The position numbers were made by a program, and so were the translations under genes. A stretch of 64,000 bases of DNA from Gordius sp. MW1 (taxonomy: Eukaryota; Nematomorpha; Gordioida; Gordea; Gordiidae), in assembly GCA_964036665.1 (NCBI GenBank), contig OZ038528.1, positions 23,051,245 through 23,115,244 of the forward strand. The letters are read 5' to 3'. The notes under the pieces are model-generated. The model searched no databases. It was not told where the DNA came from and saw nothing but the letters and a program-made list of their open reading frames with translations. This document shows, in pieces, positions 35,384 through 47,400 of this stretch (positions are counted from its first letter, which is position 1; the number at the start of each line of letters is the position of its first letter).

Positions 35384-37300
35384 CAGAGGTCAGATTTGTT
35401 AGAATTTTTCTGCCCGAACCCGGTGTAATATCCATTTCCACGACGCTCAAAAAAATCGACATGCCAATCAAAAATTTTTCTTAAAACTTGAAATTAAATT
35501 TCTATGGGCTAAGACAAACGTCAATCAACAGATGTTTTTAGTTACTAGCCCATAAAATTCACAAAAAATATTAATTATAATTCAACCATGGTTTACAAGA
35601 TTAATTAAAACTTATCATATTTGTAATTAAAATTTTTCATATTTAGCATTCTGCATTTACTTCTTTTGATATGTATTTTTGAGCTTGAGCTGATGATCAT
35701 TGATCTATGTTTATAATTCCTTTTAAATGGCTGATATAATTTATAAAGTCAATATTGTATTTGGTACATTTAATAACCTAAGGGATTGAGTGAGTATTTA
35801 AATACATTAGCTAATGATCATTATATCTGATCTATGTTTATAAGCCTATCCTTTTAATTGTAAAGCTAATTGATGAACTCAATATTGTATTTGGTACATT
35901 TATAATAACCTAAGGGATATCTGTTGAGCTTGAGCTAATGATCATTATATCTGATCTATGTTTATAAGCCTATCCTTTTAATTGTAATTTTGGTAGGGCT
36001 AATTGATGAACTCAATTTTGTATTTGGTATATTTATAATAACCTAAGGGATATCTGTTGAGCTTGAGCTAATGATCATTATATCTGATCTATGTTTATAA
36101 GCCTATCCTTTTCATTGTAATTTTGGTAGGGCTAATTGATGAACTCAATTTTGTATTTGGTATATTTATAATAACCTAAGGGATATCTGTTGAGCTTGAG
36201 CTAATGATCATTATAACTGATCTATGTTTATAAGCCTATCCTTTTAATTGTAATTTTGGTAAAGCTAAATGATAAACTCAATATTGTATTTGGTACATCT
36301 ATAATAACCTAAGGAATAGCTGAGTTAGTACTTGAATACATTGAGCTTGAGCTAATGATCATTATATCTAATCTATGTTTATAAGCCTATCCTATTAATT
36401 ATTTTTATTGTCTATAAGCTTAAAACTAAGGTAAAGTTTATAACTTAGACTAATAAAGTAAAAGATTTTTTAATAAGCTTCAAATGATTATGTGCATTTT
36501 TATACAAAACTAGAGATGAAAATACAAATGCTTGAGCTTGACTAAACTGATATTCATAATTTTCTTGATTTAACCTAAATTTATAAAATACATGTGAAAA
36601 AAAAAGATTTGATAATATACTTAAATGGCTAAATTGATAGTTTGTTAGTGATTCTCTAAATTTTAATTTATAATTTAGATAATTATGCATAGTAATTATT
36701 TGAAATATTTTGAAAGTCTTGTGTCGTCATTTTAGTGTCTTCAAAAAAAATACATGTTTTTGTGCCAAAACTAACCTATTGAGCTTTTAGGAAGATCACG
36801 TGATATGGCATATAACTCGTTATTATGCCATATTAACCAATAGGAATGTTCAACTGAGCGTCGTCGTTTTTTAAATGACGACGTTTCAGATCATTACACC
36901 GGTCCGATATTATAATTAATCTGCCCGCCCGAGCCCTTTTATGTGTCTGCCCGGCAATGCCCGAATTATCCCAGCTGCCCGGCCCGAAATGGTGAGTTTT
37001 ACAATTTTTCGCACTAATATCGTTTTATTTTTTAAAAATTTCATCTTAATTTTTGATATTTTTTTAAATGAGAACTAGGATTAACAAACATTATGAAATC
37101 AATTAAAAAAGTGGCAAAATATACACAAAAACAATATAATCCATTATTTTAAAAACAAAATTGAGCCCGAATTGCCCGAATCTTGTTATGATGCCCACCC
37201 GGGCCCGCCCGAAAGTTAAAATTTACGGCAGTCCGTCCCGACCCGTGGGCCGGGCGGGCAGGTTCGTGCAGCTGGCCGGGCCGGGCAAACCTGGTCTCTG
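35384..37300. mobile_element. hAT element, CAGAGGTC family, with internal minisatellite
   Basis: The 1917-bp element begins CAGAGGTCAGATTTGTT and ends CCTGGTCTCTG. It has exact 8-bp duplications GTAAACAT (35376-35383 and 37301-37308). CCCG/CGGG-rich subterminal sequence is present at the right end. The inside carries a tandem array (35682-36410) and no transposase. Confidence 0.88.
35682..36410. repeat. Tandem repeat, about 115-135 bp unit, six copies
   Basis: Units share GAGCTAATGATCATTATATC, GTTTATAAGCCTATCC and ATAACCTAAGG. The middle copies, near 35927, 36058 and 36191, are almost identical over 130 bp; the outer ones are more diverged. The array lies wholly inside the hAT element at 35384. 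Confidence 0.85.
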
Positions 37301-37333
37301 GTAAACATAGCGTGTGTATTATGTACTCTAATG

Positions 37334-38637
37334 CAGAGACCAGATTGCCCGGGTCCTAAATTTTTTTTTCAGGCGGGCACGATAATAGGATTCGGGCAAT
37401 TCGGGCTTAATGCAATTTTTTAGATAATGTATTATTTTGTTACTTTTTTATTTCATTGATATGAAAATGCTGAAAGAGTTAAAAAAAAACTTGATTCGCC
37501 ATCCGTCCCCAAGTTATTTCTATAATTTTTGCCCGAACCACTCTATTTCCATCAAGTCCCTATCCCTAGCTACGTTCATGGAAAGGATTGAAATATTTAT
37601 ATTTATGTAGCCCTTTCATTGTTCGTAACTCACATGTGCCGTCTATACATAATACAAAAGCGTCATGCCCAAATTGACACAATGTATGCAAGTGTTAAAT
37701 ATCATTCTAATATCATTTTATTTTTTTAAGAAATCTTATTTGGTTTAACAAAGCTTTCCCATTTCACCTTTATTATTCCCTTATCACTCGTTGCTATCGC
37801 TAAGCTATTACTTATTTTTACAATAATAAATTTCTATACCTTTATTTTATTGCTTTAAATTAAAAAAAATTTCCATAAATTACATTTAAATTATATTGAT
37901 AAATTATTGTTTTTTTTAGAAAAAAAAAGTAAGTTCTAAGAGCACAGATTGACTAATTGAACTAATTTTATTCATTGAGAAGTTTTTATAGGGTAGGGGC
38001 TTAAACGGGTTAACCCAAAAGGGGAGTATAATTTTGTTTATTGTAAGATTATTTATAAAATATATATACTTTAAACTTAATTAAAAATTGCTGCATAAAT
38101 ATTTTCATGGACATCGGCTGCATTTAATTAATATTTTGCTGTTATATGATTTGTAAACGTTCTAACATGTTTGTACCTAAATGCAGTAGCAATTAATATA
38201 TTAAAATATTGTGACCTAGAGCGGTTTTGCCAGTGATAACAATATTTTAAAGAAACCCTGACCAACTATTTTAGAAGTAGCAAATACTAAGCTTTTTTGA
38301 CCTATTAGAATTAAAATTAAAGATCAAAAGTTTCATTTAGAAAAATCATTTTACTTTGAAATAATATAGGAAATTAGATTTTGCCCGGGATAATAAAAAA
38401 TTGCTATATTTGTTTTATTCAATATGCCATTAATTAAATATATTTTAATAGTGGTTGAAAGAATTTGAGATCGCAAAATTTCGGGCCTAACAGGCAAATT
38501 TAATATTTCGGGCAGGTCTAATGTTTCGGGCGGGCCCGGGCGGACACTAGAAGATTCGGGCGGGCTCGGGTGGGCAATGAGTTGAAATTGAATCGGACCG
38601 GGTTCGTGCATAAAATTCCTAACAAATCTGACCTCTG
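37334..38637. mobile_element. hAT element, CAGAGACC/CAGAGGTC ends, unmatched flanks
   Basis: The left end is CAGAGACCAGATTGCCCGG; the right end finishes AATCTGACCTCTG. GGGCGGGC-type subterminal sequence is present at both ends. The flanking octamers CTCTAATG and GCTTTACC do not match, unlike the other full copies. The right end abuts the start of block U2. No coding sequence was recognised. Confidence 0.75.
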
Positions 38638-39204
38638 GCTTTACCTGTCATGGAAAATCAAAAATTGTTGGAATGGCATCTTCTCTCAATTGATGATATT
38701 TTGTTGAAGTTGGATATAACATGTCCCGGATAAAATGATAAGAACAGATCCTAGAATGGATTGATGGTTGGAATTCCATGTTTTGAGAAGCTGAGGATTT
38801 TTCATTGGAAACCTAAAATTAAAAAAAAATTATGTAAAATTGTAAAAAAATTTAAAATATATTAACGATTGTTACTTATACTTACTTATGATAAGAATAT
38901 TGTTTATCCCGAGTTTTTCTATGAGAACAATATGGAACAGCACAAAATGGAATAGTTGAAATACACCAGATGAGCTCCTTTAAATGGCGGATAATTTGAC
39001 ACACAATTTACCATATGGAATATATGGCATGAGCAGTCTATGTAGTCTATGTGTACAATATAAGGTAGTGAATGTTATAATTTTATTTTTTCAGTAGCCT
39101 AACACAATTTACCCTTAAATATCTCTCCAAAATTTGGCAAGTTTTTATCGAGCAGTTTTTGAAATAGAGAGTGTTTTATATGCCCGGGGTTTTCCAGGAC
39201 CCAC

Positions 39205-39290
39205 CTTCCATACTACGATTATTAGAGGAAAGACGAACTCGACTATCTACCAAAATCGTCGATGATTTGTTATCCTTTACCTAATAACTA
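39205..39290 (+). pseudogene. hAT transposase C-terminal remnant (U2)
   Basis: The frame LLEERRTRLSTKIVDDLLS ends at an early stop. It matches the U1 remnant and the fuller copy at 63360-63521. Confidence 0.7.
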
Positions 39291-39664
39291 TAAAAAATAT
39301 AATAAATGTTTTTTTATATACTGACTGAAATGATAGGGATGAAATAAAAAATTCGGGCTCAATGGACACATCGGGCAGAGCCGGGCGGACACTTAAAAAG
39401 GTTCGGACCGGCTGGGCGGTTTACTTAAAAAATTGAACCGGGCCGGGTTCGGGCAAAATTTTTAAACAAATCTGACCTCTGCCATCCATCCCGATTACGA
39501 ATGATATTTGCAAAGGGCACGGAGGACGCAATCCGGCCAAACGCTCCACTACTATTCTCACTATGCACCAAGGTGCGATTATCTACATCTACAAAATAAA
39601 ATAAAAAATATACACATTAGGCAGAATAACATAACAGTTGTTCGATATGCCAGTTTCTATTTTT

Positions 39665-40798
39665 CCAGACTCTAATGACTTAACCTGGTAAATCTTGTTA
39701 CCTACATGACCAACTATTCTTGAAAACTCTCCTCACCTAGGCTGACCTAAATAATTTTTTGACCAAACAAGATCATCAATATTATATTTGGTCTTGCCTG
39801 TTAAATGTTGTTTTAAACTGCTATCCACCAAAAAATCAGGCGGAAAACGTAAATTATGACAAAAAAAAACTCACCAGCTATTGGCAAACGTCCAAATCTA
39901 GGTGTCATGCTATGATATAATCGACATGACCATGTACCCTCTTTATTTGTCTGAGCCAGTTCTAACCATTTTTTAACCATTACTACGTCCCTCTCCACCT
40001 GTCCATTAGAACCAGGATGATACGGCGGCGTTAAGAAGTGAGTTATCTTCCAATTATTACAAAAATCTTTAAAATCGACCCTTGTAAACGATTTTCCGTT
40101 ATCGGTTACTATAAATTTCGGAAAACCGTAAGAGCCAATTAATTCTTTTAAAAACATTAGAGTAACCTTTGTAGATATATTGCGTACTAGTATAAATTCA
40201 GTCCACCCTGAATATGCGTCTACCAATAATATATACCTCCTTTTATTAAATTCAGAAAAATCAACATGAATTCTACTCCAGGAACCATTTGCACGAGGCC
40301 ATTGAGCCTTACATGTTTAAAACTACAAGAACATTTTAAATATCTTTATAATTTGTTAAATATTTGCTAATTCAGCAGTATTCTATGTACTTTTGACAAT
40401 ATCGTCAAGGTCAACAACTTTTATTAAATTAACAAAATTATTATTTATAATAGATATCTCCATAGTTATATTAAGCGCACTCATTCGTGATAAAACATCA
40501 GCCATATGATTACTTTTACCTTCTCGATATTTTATTGTTAATGAAAAATTATCAAGAGTTAATAACCATCTCTCAAGTTGAGGCGACATTAAAAATTCTG
40601 TATTAATTTTATCAAATAAAGCTACTAATGACTTATGATAGGTATGTAATGTAAACGCCTTGCCAATTAAATATTCTCGACATCGTTTGAAACCATTGCA
40701 AGAGCTTCTTCCTCTATGACCGAATAATTAAGTTCAGCCTTAGTAAGCTTGCGAGAAAAATAAATAACGGGATGCTCTATTTCATCTTCTATTTGACA
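39665..40798 (-). pseudogene. Ty3/gypsy pol fragment (RNase H tail + integrase), U2
   Basis: The integrase core is open for 137 residues (40226-39813): VDAYSGW, FIVTDNGKSF and HPGSNGQVERDV give all three acidic catalytic positions. RNase H segments occupy 40589-40383 (LERWLLTLDN, KYREGKSNHMADVLSRMS) and the left part near 40760 (YFSRKLTKAELNY). The HHCC zinc-binding region between them is gone, and stops break the frame, so no functional polyprotein can be made. Confidence 0.87.
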
Positions 40799-41300
40799 TA
40801 GAGCCCTGCACGGGCCGCCCGAAACCCGACCCGAGCCCGGCCCGACCCGATAGGGCTTTGGGGCGGGCTCGGGCAGAATGTAATAAAACAATTGGGGCTC
40901 GGGTCGGGCCTTATGAGGCAACCCGACCCGAGGCTCGAGTCCGGCCCAAATTGAATAAAGCAAACTAATCTTTTATAAAATATGATTTAAACAAACTCAC
41001 CTCGATATTAAATAATTATCTTCGTACACCATACATAATTTTTCCAAGCTTAGCTTTTTTGCCCTGTCTATTATAATATTTTGACCTAAATTGCAAATCT
41101 TAATCTAGTATTTAAAGGATGTTATTTAAATGCTCAGTAAAATGTGCTCAGTATTTTATTAAAGTGCCCATTAAAAATTCAAAATTACTCAGTAAATTAA
41201 CTTTAAAATGCTCAGCTTTAAATTGAAAAATGCTCAGTATTTTGCTAAAATGCTCAGTAATATAAAATCATAATTTGTGATATTAATTTATTTTGCACTT
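40799..41300. mobile_element. Partial TAGAGCCCTGC hAT element (U2)
   Basis: It begins TAGAGCCCTGCACGGGC with CCGACCCGA repeats. Past the end of the shared U1/U2 block it continues with CTCAGTA phrases at 41130-41270, like the subterminal repeats of the complete 26680 element. The right terminus is missing; the LINE fragment follows. Confidence 0.6.
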
Positions 41301-41459
41301 ATATTTTATAAATAATATTTTTTTCTAAATGTATATATTGTTTTGAACGTAAGAATATTATACAAACGAAGTGTAAAAATTGAAAAAATATAAGAGCGGG
41401 TATAAAAAAATATATAATTAAAAAGCGTCGCATGTGTCGTCTAATAAAAGTGGCCAGCT

Positions 41460-42990
41460 GTCGGCTAGGGATTTATAATTATATTTTGCGATAAAGATAC
41501 CAATTTTTTGTTTAAGTAAAAAATTTGTGGAATATTTAGAGGGCGGGGGCGACGGCTGATATCTTTAAAGAGCTTGATGGCGGCAGGACCAAAAGTCCCA
41601 GAACACGAAGCAACGATAGGGGTAAAGATATTAGATGGTAGGAGGGCCTGGTATTTTACAGTTTTGCGGTGTTCGCCGAGGGTCAGGGCATTGTAGTTCT
41701 GGTTAGAGGGGGCAAAAATGTCTATGCAGGTGAAATCCCATTTAAGGGGTAAACCATTTTGCCAAGAGATGAGGGTAGAGCCGTATGGTCGCATCCTTCC
41801 CTCCAACGAAGGGTCTGACGGCTCTAAGACGACGGGATATTGGCTTTTTTAAAAGCGGCTTGGATAAGGCTATTCACCTTTTCGTGCCTATGTATTTAAT
41901 TTTATTGTAAAGGCAATGTAAGGGGTGCCTTGCATAAATGTCTATGTTCTGGGAGAAGTTGCGGCAGGAATATTCCTTTGAATAGGGAATTCCTAGTCTG
42001 AGGGCGATGGAGTATGCTAGCTTTGGGTCCTCCAACATCAATCCAGAAAGTGAACTAGGATAAGCTTCTAGCCACTCGTGACCCGATCCGTCAAAAACCA
42101 AAGATTTAAGGTGAAGTGCTGGCGGGCGTCGCAACTCGATAAGAGGTAATCAACGGAGCGCGATACGAGGCCAGCATCCCAATCCTTTTGTCTTGAGGTT
42201 ATGGGGAAGGGGGTCCCTGGGCTGACGTTGGCGGACCAGACATCTAGAGCCTGCACAAACGATGGATCCTCGCTTGTTGTGATTAATCGGTCGATCAAAC
42301 CTTGGGCGGATTTATACGAAGAGATAAAAGCTGCTAAAGAAATTGAGGTAGCTGGGCGTATGCCTAAGCCGCCAGCTTTAGTAGGTAATGAGGCTAGGAG
42401 CCACGAAGAAGTGCTGAATTTGATATTAAGGATGGCTTCTAGCGTGTTTTTCATAAAGCTATCGTAGCTTTTTAAAATCTCGGGTAATAAAAAAGCTGAT
42501 GATGACCGAAAGCAATGTTAAATTTTTGAGATATTAAAATAATTTTTGATGATATAAAAAGCGTGATGTTTTGGGAGGGTATTGAGAATTTCCATCTTCG
42601 AGGAAAGAGTTGATAGGTGACTATGTAAAAACTCTATTAAGGCGGTTCGCCCACCTATTGGAGAGCCTAGGTGAGTTAAACTGTTCATTTCAACTTTTAA
42701 AAAAGGCTTAAAAATGGGAAATATGTCTGTATCCGGGCACTGATATATCTCGCATTTAGAGATATTCAATTTTTAGTTTAGAATAGCTTCATAATCTCGG
42801 ATTAAAAGAATGGCCTTGGAGATTTTTTCCGGAGGGCCGCATAAGGTAGCATCGTCTAGGTACCAGACGTTTAATGATAACGAGCATAGGTTTGAGAGAG
42901 ATTCGGTTAAATTTTTGATCCCTAGACAAAACAAAGGTGGACCTAGAGGGTCACCCTGTTGAAAACCTTCTGCCGATTTAATTAAAAAGT
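41460..42990 (-). pseudogene. LINE (non-LTR retrotransposon) ORF2 fragment, 5'-truncated
   Basis: Reading down the minus strand: GFQQGDPLGPPLF (near 42960), the polymerase active site WYLDDATLCGPP (near 42865), NISKCEI, LTHLGSPIGG (near 42660), then AGGLGIRPA and SYKSAQGLIDRLIT. A C-terminal region follows with YGSTLISWQNGLPLKWDFTC and KTVKYQALLPS, like the W..G.PL.WD tail found in many invertebrate LINEs. The stop lies near 41465. Frame changes occur near 42520, 42100 and 41840. The first half of the reverse transcriptase and any endonuclease are missing, as expected of 5' truncation. The clade is not assigned. Confidence 0.85.
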
Positions 42991-43070
42991 CCCCAAACTT
43001 TAGTTATGATATGCAACCGTAACTTAAAATAATATTTTAATTGGTATACAATTTTTTTAAATAAATTAAG

Positions 43071-43390
43071 AATTTGCCCCCCACCCCTCCCATTTTTTGT
43101 CCCGTTGGTTTAGACCTCCCCCCTTATTTTTTACCCTCTTTCTAACCAGAGGGGAAGGGGTGATTTGCCCCACCCCGTTCTTTTTTACCCCTTTCTCACC
43201 TGGGGGGAGGGAGATGATTTGAACCCCCCCCCCCTTTTCACCCTCTTTCTAACCAAAGGGAAGGGGGTAGTTTGCCACCCCCTTCTTCTTTACCCTTTTT
43301 CTCACCTGGGGAGAGGGGGGATTTGACCCCCGCTTTTTACCCCTTTTCTCAACCGGGGGAGGGGGTAATTTGCCCCCCCCCCAACAGCAA
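43071..43390. repeat. G/C-skewed minisatellite, about 57-65 bp unit
   Basis: Five degenerate units share CCTCTTTCTAACC or CCTTTCTCACCTGG, then GGGGAGGG and GATTTGCCCC. They alternate strong C-runs and G-runs. The array lies between the LINE remnant and a hAT-like right end (CTAGCTACGCGCCTG near 43525). No coding is claimed; open frames here follow from the repeat. Confidence 0.75.
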
Positions 43391-43568
43391 CACCAAACAA
43401 AATGATAGCGCCTTGAAGCTTCGCATACTTTTTACGCGAAGTTTATTTTTGTTACATTGTAAATAATAGTGTCGACATTTTTTTTGAATTTTTCCTGGCT
43501 CTTGATAAAATCCTAGCTACGCGCCTGTAAAAAGGTAAATGAAAAAAAAGATTGAATTTGGTAGATAT

Positions 43569-44183
43569 TAAAAACAGTATTATAAAATAAATATCATGAT
43601 TGTTTAATAAATATAGCGCCATCTTTATTATGTGTAATATTAATTTATTGACGTTAGTTCAAATTTTTAAAGTAGTGAGGAAGGTAAATTGACTGTTATT
43701 GACCAAAACATTTTTATTCTATTTATTTCTTATATTAATTCTTAATTTTTTATTTATATTAAGGGAATGATCATGAAAAAAAATTTTAAGATTTTTTGAA
43801 ACTATTTAACTAATTAAAAATTTTTGAATGTGTAAAATCTTGATTAATAAGGTGATTTTTTAATCTATTTAAAATATTAAAACCGATTAGATGATAAAAT
43901 ATTTTATTTAATATTATTAAATTTTTGTTTTTTTTATTTAATAAATTTCTATTTTTAAAGTTATTAAAGATAGAGTACGTAGTTTTACATAATAGTATTA
44001 ATTCTTTAGAGGGATATATTAAAAATTAACTTTTATATTAATTACATGATAATTATCATTTAAACAATTATTAGGAATAGATGATAAATAGAAATGCATT
44101 TAATACAAGTCAATTTCCTTTCTCAATTAGCAGAAAGCCCATCACACACCAAGGCCTTTACAATAACTCCAGTTGGCTGAATG
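43569..44183 (+). repeat. Repeat X, copy B (left arm of a large inverted repeat)
   Basis: It matches copy A at 25055-25854 in the same orientation. Its first about 120 bp (TTTAATAAATATAGCGCCAT and onward to GAGGAAGGTAAA) also match the reverse complement of 52812-52945. It runs into a TCTCG-type hAT element at 44184, at the same site as copy A. Confidence 0.7.
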
Positions 44184-44281
44184 TATTCAGACTCGTCTCG
44201 GTCTTGAAAGAAAAATCTCGTCACGGGAGCGATTATGATAATCTCGATCTCGTCTCGGTCTAGGAAAATCTCGGTCTCGTC

Positions 44282-46643
44282 CATAGGCGTTGCCAGGATT
44301 GCCTCATGGGGGAGTTCAAAAATTTTTGATCACAAATACTATTAAATAAAAAAACTTTGCTTATATACAATAGTGGCGGAGGCAGGATCATCTAAGTAGG
44401 GGAGGGCATGGTAAATTTTGTGTCAAAGAATTTCGAGTAAACAAAAACTAATTAAAATTATATAAATTTAATATCTAAGATGGGTTTTTGGTGAAAAATG
44501 CCAAATCGCAAAGAGCTACTTCCTATTTTTCAGATTAAGATAATTAGACCCATTGTTGAACTAAACACTTGCATGGGCCTTTTAGGCTCAATTTTCTAAC
44601 CAGTACCACAAAGTGTCCCGCCCCGGGACCGTAAAAATGAAATTATAAGCCCGAGTTCGCCGCGCTGATTTTTGGTAATGCACAGGCCCAACCTAAACCT
44701 TCCCAAAAAATCTTATATGTTCTGCGGCTTTTTAAGCATTTTTTGTCAGTACCAAAACAATTATTTATTTATAAGTTAGAAATGTTCAATAATAATTATG
44801 TTAAATACATGAGCCTCAAACAGGCTTTTGTTTCTTCCAACATGTTAAATTTTCATTAGTAGCACTTGAAGTTAGTTACATAAAACTTTAGTCTATGCAT
44901 AAAACCATTTATGATAATTAAAACTCTATGCTAGGTTAATTTTATACTAAATATACATATTTTTGTTAGTGTTTCACGATCCCCTTTTTAAAAAATAAAA
45001 ACATTGGGATCCACTTCTTTAAGAATCACAAGTTCTATGAGTAAATAGCAAACAAAAATTAATAAGGATTTGTTTATATTGTAAAGTTTAATAATAATAA
45101 AATTTGATAAACATCATAAAAACACCATTTTTTATATATTAAAACAAAAATGTTTTGCCCCTACTAATAGCAAGGACCGTCCCGAGCCCGTTTTATTACC
45201 ATAACGCTCGTCCAAGCCAGGCCCGCAATTTTTAACAAAATCCCATGCCCGTCTTTGTGGGTGCCAGTTGTATTTGCTATAATGAAGTTAGCTATATCAT
45301 GATCATAAAAAGTAAACTTTAAAAAATGAATTTACTAAATCATAAGGAATATTAATTTTTAGTTGAATTAGCGCGCACAATTTTACTCTAGAATCAGCAC
45401 GCACAATTAATGAAATTAAATTTTAAAGTATGTTTAAAAATGAAGCATGCATGAAAGAAATGTGCAAAACGCTTCGTAAAATTATCATTTACATTAATAT
45501 TAATTATTTGTATTTTATTATTATACTCGTCTCTAGTTGTATATCCAAAATGTCTATAAACTAGGAACTAATGTAAGTTTAAATAACTGTCATGTATCCA
45601 TGACAAACTCTAAAAAAGGGAACACTCCATTTAAGGAATGGTAGGCTCTGGATCATTAATTGGCTTCCAAAAGCGAGCTAAGGACGGAGGAAGGTTACCG
45701 AAGATAGGGTTAGTGAGAAATAGAGCCAGGATACAGCAAAACAAGCCTATAAATCACGACTTGGCCCGAAAGAAGTAGTAAGGAAATGCAAGGATACAAC
45801 AGAATCGGGTAGTAAATAACGAATTGGCCCAAGAAACGTTGCGGAGACCTCGAACTGTCAGCCGAAGATTCCAAGATCATTGGAAGTGAAGGGTCATCCA
45901 TCAAAAGTTGGCACGGAAAAATGGTTGAAAAAGTAAAGAAGTTTCAAGGATAAGAAAACAAGCCAAGAAAATCGATCCTATAAAAGCCCCATGGAAATCG
46001 ATACTCCCCAGAACTAGAAAGTTTCCCACTTGAGAACCAGTTTCCCCCCCCCCCCTTTTTATCGCTAGAAATTATATCCCCGCGCTATTATCATTGTACT
46101 GTAATTCGTTTCGTGGTTACATAGTTATATATACCTATCGTTGTTATTTGAAGCGAAAGTGGCGAGATAAATTATTTGGAAATTGATATAAAAGGTGCTA
46201 AGGAAGAATAAAGGATAAAGGTTCCGTCAGCCCCAGTACTTCTCCCATTTTCCGAGATAAAACACCCCCTTCCCTACTTTTGAGATTTAACAATAACCAT
46301 ATTTAATACTTATAAAAATAAAATAATTAATTACCTTTATAACTAAAATTTGGTTTGTATCAGCATCTTCCTCGTTTATTTTTGAGATAGTTTTTAATTA
46401 ACAATTAAATTTCTTCATATTACAAAGCACGCACTTGGCATAGAAAATTTTTGTACAAATAGTGTTAGAGTTAGTATATTTCATCTAAAATTTAATTTCA
46501 AATTAATTAAGATAACTTATTATTTCTATATGCTCAAACAAGACTCCTATTAATTTCATTGAATTTTTCCGTATAATTTGAAAAAAATTCAAATTTTTTT
46601 GCCCATGGGGAAGGGGGGAAATCCCCCCTTGCCTACGCTACTG
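44282..46643. mobile_element. Nested hAT-like element with exact TSD GTCTCGTC
   Basis: The left end is CATAGGCGTTGCCAGG; the complement of the right end is CAGTAGCGTAGGCAAGG. The octamer GTCTCGTC flanks it exactly (44274-44281 and 46644-46651), splitting the GTCTCGTC repeat of the host TCTCG element. Inside are CCCG-rich degenerate hAT pieces (44600-44680, 45170-45260) and the intact LTR-like repeat (45560-46050). No transposase was recognised in its 2362 bp. Confidence 0.82.
45560..46050. mobile_element. LTR-like repeat, uninterrupted copy
   Basis: It aligns with 10070-10344 joined to 12087-12390. Shared phrases include ATTAATTGGCTTCC, CTAAGGACGGAGG, TTGGCACGGAAAAATGG and CCTATAAAAGCCCC (a TATA-type box at about 45980). 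A poly-C tract follows. No gag-pol adjoins, so a solo LTR or LTR-derived repeat is the best guess. Confidence 0.5.
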
Positions 46644-47129
46644 GTCTCGTCTCATCTAAACGAAATTCTCGTCTCGACTTTTTTGAAAAAAATTTATACG
46701 AAATAAAATTTTGTCCTAATTTATTAAAATTATTAAGAAAGTGTTAGATATCCAAACTTTTATATTTTTGAAAAACTTTAATTCACAAACTTTTTAAAGA
46801 TTTAGCGCGACACGACATACAATTTAAGGATATGAACTAGATAAATTTTCTTTGGAAGGTAAAAACTATAAATAAATTTGAAGTATAGGGCGAAAGGAAC
46901 GCTTTTGTTTAATATTTAAAATAGCATAATTATGCATTAAATCTAGAATTTATTGTGGTGTTTATTGTCACTTTTTAGATTTTAGTTTAGACCAATACTC
47001 TTTTGCTTTTGAGTGTTTTATAGCTCAAACTTATATGTAATAAATATACTAACTAACTGCTAGATTAAAGACTTATTAAATTTTAAAATTTTAGCAAATC
47101 ATAACATTTGTATGAAATTCACTGTGTCA

Positions 47130-47400
47130 CTATCATCAACTGAGAGAAGATGCCATTCCAACAATTTTTGATATTCCAGCACAGGTAAACCTATAAACCT
47201 TTATTGCTTTTATTAAGATTATTATTAACAACACTAAATTAATATTATTTATCCTTATTTTAATAATTTGTACCTAACAAATTTACAATAGAAAAAATAG
47301 AAACATACTTATAATCATAATGCTTATAATTCTATGGCCACTCCTTTAAAAGACATTTCTAATTCACCTATTAAGAAAAAGAAACAAATTGCTCTTGAGA
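47130..47400 (-). repeat. Inverted copy of the 31010-31230 repeat
   Basis: GAGAGAAGATGCCATTCCAA, CCTATAAACCTTTATTGC and AAAAAGAAACAAATTGCTCT are reverse complements of sequence at 31010-31230. The match runs into the first codons of the gypsy-2 reading frame, which begins MATPLKDISNSPIKKKKQIA. The N-terminus of that frame is therefore repeat-derived, not gag. Confidence 0.7.

Larger units (their letters stand above)
35228..37333. repeat. Inverted repeats flanking the 35384 hAT element (possible MITE)
   Basis: CATTAGAGTTCAT...GATGTTTAC (35230-35262) and GTAAACATAGC...CTCTAATG (37301-37333) are imperfect reverse complements. They flank the hAT element exactly at its GTAAACAT target duplication. 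An older inverted-repeat element probably received the hAT insertion near its end. The class is unknown. Confidence 0.5.
38638..41075. repeat. Chimeric hAT + gypsy block, copy U2
   Basis: This is the same architecture as block U1 (31141-33787): hAT C-terminal remnant near 39205, hAT right end finishing at 39481, minus-strand gypsy pol, and the left end of a TAGAGCCCTGC element at 40799. U2 keeps a longer GGCCGGGC-rich hAT end and more intact integrase and RNase H frames than U1. Confidence 0.8.
44184..47125. mobile_element. TCTCG-type hAT element, second copy, interrupted and 3'-incomplete
   Basis: It begins TATTCAGACTCGTCTCGG after the shared GGCTGAATG flank. It is cut by a 2.36-kb insertion (44282-46643), then resumes and aligns with 25930-26310 and 28904-29105 of the composite element. 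The CGCATCAC right terminus is missing: at about 47130 the sequence changes to an inverted match of 31010-31230. Confidence 0.7.

Noticed and set aside
42201-42467. Plus-strand 88-residue ORF
   Set aside because: Antisense shadow of the LINE reverse transcriptase fragment.
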